Source: CBDUUP01 sp965370435
GTDB lineage: Bacteria; Chloroflexota; Anaerolineae; Anaerolineales; UBA11579
Direction of reading: 5' to 3'
DNA length: 17,824 nucleotides
NCBI GenBank assembly: GCA_965370435.1
Contig: CBDUUP010000042.1
Location: 1-17,824 of the forward strand
Made by a program: the position numbers and the translations under genes. Numbering within the stretch: position 1 is the first letter of the stretch; each line of letters starts with the position of its first letter. Below are positions 14,314 to 17,824 of the stretch, piece after piece. Below the pieces are notes generated by a model. It was not told where the DNA came from and ran no database searches. It worked only from the letters and a program-made list of their open reading frames with translations.

Positions 14314-17300
14314 GAGGGGCCTCCATTATCATGTTCGTTTTGGTTCGATGAATTTCCATCGGTAGGTTCTGGGGATGTGGCGAGTTTTGAATCTCGGACG
14401 ACGACTTCTGCCCGGCTGGCTCGCAGGGCTTTGCGCAGTTCGGCCGCGGTGGTCTGGATCATGGTCTGGGGATCGTTGCTGGCCCGGATCATGGTGGTGA
14501 TGTTGGAAACGGTGCGTTCCCGGTCGGCCCGGCGCAGGGTTTGATCGAACAGTTCGGATACGTCCACGGCGGAACCGACCTGGTAGCTGATCTGGTCCAG
14601 CAGGCGCAGGTCGTCTTCATCGAAGCGGCGGTCGGCATCGGCGATGTCGAGTTCGATGGTGCCGATCACTTCATCCCGGGAGATGAGGGGGATGATGATC
14701 TGAGAATTGGTGTCCTGGGGGAGCGTAAACTCCCGGGTTTTGTCTACCTGGGGATTGTTCTGGAGGTCATAGACCACCAGGGTGCGCTGGGTTCGGATGA
14801 CTTCCTGGGTCAGTTCGTTTTTGTGGATGTCTATCCGGGTTCCCAGGACGGTGTGTCCGCTATCGCTGACCGGGGCGTAAGCCGCCAAAGCGCCAAAGCG
14901 GTTGTTGGATTCAAAGATGATGACGTCGCAGCGCAGGGCGTCCATGCCGGTTTGGAGTTTCTCTGCGGTTTGGGCCAGCAGTTCGTCCCGGTCTATGGTG
15001 GAGGCCGCGGCGGCGGTGATTTCCTGGAGGAGTTGGGTCTGGTCGGAGCGCATGCGGATCTCGTCTACCAGGCGGGCGTTGTTGAGGGCCAGGGCGGCCT
15101 GGTTGATGATCTCGGCAACCAGGGCTTCTTCCTCTTCGGTCCAGGCGGGTTGGTCTATGTTCCGCTGGAGGTTGATGCTGCCCAGGGTTTGGCTGCCTAT
15201 GGAAATGGGTATGTTCATTTCGTGGTCGTTAGCTGGAGATTTCTGGGTTTGAGGGGAGTCAGCGTCTATGGGGGATACGTTCACCCGGTCATAGGTGAAA
15301 CCGGAGCCTTGTTGGGACAGGCGCTGCTGCCAGGCCTGGCCAAGCTGCATGCCGTAAAGCTTCTGGACTTCCTGGAGGGAGCGTTGGCTATCTTCCAGCA
15401 GGCGGGTGTTTTCGATTGCCAGGGCGATCTGGTCGGCAACGGTGCTCAGAACTTGCACGTCTTCTTCGCTGAAGGCGGAGCCTTCTTTGGACTGCACGTC
15501 CAGCACGCCGATGACCTGGTCGCGGATCTTCATGGGCAGGGCCATCTCAGAGCTTGTTTGGGGCATGTCGGGGTTGTCGTAATAGGCGACGTCTGCGCCT
15601 ACGTCCTGGGCGATGCGGGGTTCGCCCATCCCGGCGGTGAAGCCCACCACGCCGACCTTGCCCACCCGCAGGCGGTGTTTGCGAGCTAACATGCGGCGGC
15701 CGCCTTCTGAATTGGCGGCCTGGAGCACGGCGTATTCTCCGGTGTCGTCAATGAGGAAGATGCCGGTGTGGTAGAAGCCGAAGCCCTCCGAGATGAGGTG
15801 GGTGGTACGGTCCAGCAGGGTCGTCAGGTCGCGGATCCCGGCGGCTTCGCTGGCTACCTGGGAGGCGGTCTCCATTTGTGCGGCCCGGCGTTCCAGGTCC
15901 CGGGTGCGCTCTGCGACGCGCTCTTCCAGGCCGCTGATCAAGCTGCGGACCTCGGCGGTCATGAGGTTGAATGCGTTTGCCAGAGTGCCGAATTCGTCCT
16001 TGGCGATTGAAGCGACCCGGCCGGAGAAGTCTCCCTCGGTTATGCGCTCGGCGGATTCAATAAGTAGGTTGATGGGCCTGACCATGACCTGGGAGGTGAT
16101 GACGGCTCCGGCGACGACGACGACGGCCAGGAACATGCTGAAGACCACAATGACCCGGGCCTGGGTTTCGATGGGTTCCAGCAGCAAGCCGCGGGGCTGG
16201 AAGAAGGTCAGCACCCAGGTGGGCTGGGTTTCCAGGTGGGCGATGGCAACCTGGTTGACCTCCTCGCCGGTGGCGATGTCGGTGGCGGAAAAGAAAGGCT
16301 CTCCCTGGTCGAGGGCGGCGGTCATATTATCATTGAGTTCGGGCAGGTCAAGAGATAGTTGATCTATGCTCAGGGAGGGTAAGCGATAATCGGTAACCAG
16401 TTCGGAAACCTGTTGGGGTGTGTAAGGGACGACTGAAAGGAAGAGGGTGTCCGGTTCCAGCCCGTGAGCGAGGTGAATGTAATTTCCGGGGATCTGGTCG
16501 AAGAGGACGACGAATGAATTGGGGCCTGCCAGACCGGTGTGGGATGCGATCATATCTTGCAAAATTTGGGCGTCATAGCGCACCCGCAGGACACCGAGTA
16601 CTTCCTCGCTAAAAATGAGAGTGAGGGGGACGCTGAAATAAATGACCGGTTGCAGGTTTTTGAAGGCGGGGGTTTCTCCAATGCCCGGTTCGGCCTCAAC
16701 GCTGGAGACATAGGGGGCTATGGTATTGATTGGGGCGAGAAAGTGTTGGCGGTTATATTCATTCCTGCCGATGCTTCCGGTGGTGGTATCCCAACGGTTC
16801 ACTCCGTTTAAGTCTAAGAGGGCGTAGGACAAAATATAGCTATTGCCTTCTTTGAGGAAACGGAGGTTTGCGTCCAGAGCGTCTTCTTCTCGAGATCCGG
16901 CTCTTTCTCCCTTGGGGAGATCCAGGTAGTTGGAGAACACGGCTGCTTTGGAGGCCGAGAGCAGGTCGGATTGGGTTGAGGTGATGAAGGTGTCAATGTC
17001 ATCGGCGATTTGCAGCAGGGCGCTGTTCAGGTTCTGGTTTGCAGAGGTGAGCACCTGGTTTCGGGTCGCGGCGGTGTCAATGACGGTGAGCAGGCCGATG
17101 GGGATGAGGGAGACCAAGAGGGAAGCCAGGATCAGCTTGTTGCGGATGGTGAAATTGGGGAATTGGCGGAGTACGTAAGCGCCGAAGATGAAGGTCATCA
17201 AGCCGATGAGGATTGAGATCAGGATTATGAAATTTGGGGGCGGGGCCAGACGTTCCAGGGGGGTGAAGATGTCGTACAGCAGGACCAAGAATCCAACCAG

Positions 17301-17696
17301 AACGCTGATTATTATCAGCCATTGTGATTCTTCCTGGCTGAGGAATGCGCCTGAAGCCAGCAGGGTGAACAGGATAACGCCCAACATCAAGTAGATGCCC
17401 AGGTCGGCGATAAACACGGTGGAAAGGACGATCATGATCTGGAGGCTGATCATTTGGATGCCAAAACCCCGGATCAGGTTCCCCCATCGAATTTGCCCGA
17501 AACCGCCGATGGTGGGCATGATGACCAGGAAGTTGGCTATGGCCAGGGTGTAGGCTTGCCAGGTTGAGGTAGACATCGCATAGATCAGCAAGAATATGAA
17601 GGTGGCGATGGTTGCGACGACGCTCAACAGGCCAACGCGGCTGGCATTGGTATATTGGGTTCCGGATTCGGTCTGGTCGGTAGTTTGTTCAGTCAT
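14310..17696 (-). CDS. Membrane-bound HAMP/GAF sensor protein without kinase domain
   Basis: The protein is 1128 aa from ATG 17696 (MTEQTTDQTE...). Seven hydrophobic segments occupy about residues 20-207, the last ending near LLTVIDTA. Residues about 208-505 form a large extracytoplasmic region resembling a Cache sensor (SYALLDLNGVNRWD, then VIYFSVPLTLIFSEEVLGVLRV). An eighth membrane helix (about 513-537) leads into HAMP (PINLLIESAERITEGDFSGR, then DEFGTLANAFNLM). After a coiled coil (LEERVAERTRDLERRA) come a GAF (about 625-765), a half GAF (820-875), a further GAF (885-1050) and a GAF-opening-like C-terminal stub. No kinase, methyl-accepting or cyclase domain follows. An in-frame TTG at 17768 would give 24 more residues, but that stretch overlaps the end of the upstream gene in another frame, so ATG 17696 is preferred. 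The stop overlaps the ParA start. It probably senses an external signal and relays it through protein contacts. Confidence 0.9.
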   Translation of the reverse strand: MTEQTTDQTESGTQYTNASRVGLLSVVATIATFIFLLIYAMSTSTWQAYTLAIANFLVIMPTIGGFGQIRWGNLIRGFGIQMISLQIMIVLSTVFIADLGIYLMLGVILFTLLASGAFLSQEESQWLIIISVLVGFLVLLYDIFTPLERLAPPPNFIILISILIGLMTFIFGAYVLRQFPNFTIRNKLILASLLVSLIPIGLLTVIDTAATRNQVLTSANQNLNSALLQIADDIDTFITSTQSDLLSASKAAVFSNYLDLPKGERAGSREEDALDANLRFLKEGNSYILSYALLDLNGVNRWDTTTGSIGRNEYNRQHFLAPINTIAPYVSSVEAEPGIGETPAFKNLQPVIYFSVPLTLIFSEEVLGVLRVRYDAQILQDMIASHTGLAGPNSFVVLFDQIPGNYIHLAHGLEPDTLFLSVVPYTPQQVSELVTDYRLPSLSIDQLSLDLPELNDNMTAALDQGEPFFSATDIATGEEVNQVAIAHLETQPTWVLTFFQPRGLLLEPIETQARVIVVFSMFLAVVVVAGAVITSQVMVRPINLLIESAERITEGDFSGRVASIAKDEFGTLANAFNLMTAEVRSLISGLEERVAERTRDLERRAAQMETASQVASEAAGIRDLTTLLDRTTHLISEGFGFYHTGIFLIDDTGEYAVLQAANSEGGRRMLARKHRLRVGKVGVVGFTAGMGEPRIAQDVGADVAYYDNPDMPQTSSEMALPMKIRDQVIGVLDVQSKEGSAFSEEDVQVLSTVADQIALAIENTRLLEDSQRSLQEVQKLYGMQLGQAWQQRLSQQGSGFTYDRVNVSPIDADSPQTQKSPANDHEMNIPISIGSQTLGSINLQRNIDQPAWTEEEEALVAEIINQAALALNNARLVDEIRMRSDQTQLLQEITAAAASTIDRDELLAQTAEKLQTGMDALRCDVIIFESNNRFGALAAYAPVSDSGHTVLGTRIDIHKNELTQEVIRTQRTLVVYDLQNNPQVDKTREFTLPQDTNSQIIIPLISRDEVIGTIELDIADADRRFDEDDLRLLDQISYQVGSAVDVSELFDQTLRRADRERTVSNITTMIRASNDPQTMIQTTAAELRKALRASRAEVVVRDSKLATSPEPTDGNSSNQNEHDNGGPS
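14320..14324 (-). promoter_or_regulatory. Shine-Dalgarno site of the ParA gene
   Basis: GGAGG on the minus strand, 6 bases before ATG 14313, lies within the last codons of the membrane sensor gene. It supports the coupled start. Confidence 0.65.
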
Positions 17697-17824
17697 AGTC
17701 AATCTCTGGGAGTTGGTCAATCTCGAGGAGTTGAGCCTCTTTATCGACGGATGAACTTGCATTGTCAATGTTCAGGCGGATGGTGCTTTCGGAGGCGTTG
17801 AGGGCGCGTCCCAACTCTTGCACG
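17689..17824 (-). CDS. C-terminal end of an upstream GAF-sensor-like protein, partial
   Basis: The frame is open from the right edge of the window to a TGA at 17691-17689, giving 44 codons that begin VQELGRALNASESTIRLNID and end LPEIDYD. The VQELGRALNASESTIRL part matches the C-terminal stubs of the two other kinase-less sensors here (ELRKALRASRAEVVV and ELGEALGARKSVASI). It is therefore very likely the end of another multi-GAF protein. It overlaps the start of the membrane sensor gene by 8 bases, which extends the operon beyond the window. Everything N-terminal is missing, so the domain content is unknown. Confidence 0.7.
   Translation of the reverse strand, partial: VQELGRALNASESTIRLNIDNASSSVDKEAQLLEIDQLPEIDYD

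Noticed and set aside
14541..15689. 382-codon plus-strand open frame antisense to the membrane sensor
   Set aside because: Its length is due to the frame bias of GAF-coding DNA; the opposite strand encodes well-supported GAF domains.
14310..17768. TTG/ATG starts at 17768 and 17762 for the membrane sensor
   Set aside because: The extra 24 residues lie wholly within the upstream gene's coding end and add no recognisable signal; ATG 17696 fits the overlap pattern of the operon.

Overview
The window is GC-rich bacterial DNA. Most of it is one long minus-strand run of signal-transduction genes. Very large proteins built from serial GAF domains joined by recurring linkers (of the QTQDAL and DALYQASAELN type) are characteristic of Chloroflexota, especially Anaerolineae-like lineages. 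A zinc-ribbon threonine synthase and a GGVAKTT-type ParA fit that origin. This assignment is an inference from protein style; no rRNA or other marker gene is present.

Layout. On the plus strand, positions 2-1551 hold the 3' end of an ABC-2 type exporter operon: an ATPase truncated by the window edge and its permease, coupled by an ATGA overlap. Positions 1552-1669 are a convergent intergenic stretch with two hairpin-forming palindromes. Everything from 1670 to the right edge is on the minus strand. In transcription order it reads: the C-terminal 44 codons of an upstream protein (17824-17689); a membrane-anchored HAMP/GAF sensor (17696-14310); a ParA-type ATPase (14313-13519); a soluble PAS plus multi-GAF protein with no kinase domain (13562-9213); a small STAS/SpoIIAA-like protein (9216-8836); a five-GAF hybrid histidine kinase with two C-terminal receiver domains (8810-4452); a threonine synthase fused to a receiver domain (4439-2748); and, after 76 bases, an EamA/DMT permease (2671-1670).

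The seven genes from the right edge to 2748 are almost certainly one operon. Junctions overlap by 8, 4, 44 and 4 bases or are separated by only 25 and 12 bases. The operon contains one histidine kinase, two or three kinase-less sensor proteins, a positioning-type ATPase, a STAS protein and three receiver domains, but no DNA-binding response regulator. The only receiver attached to something other than the kinase sits on a biosynthetic PLP enzyme. The most interesting reading is that this is a sensory complex whose output is direct phosphorylation-dependent control of threonine synthase rather than transcription. The domain content is seen in the sequence; the regulatory link is a hypothesis.

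No tRNA, rRNA, CRISPR array, transposase or prophage gene was found. The many long ORFs antisense to the GAF genes are shadows of GC-rich coding sequence.
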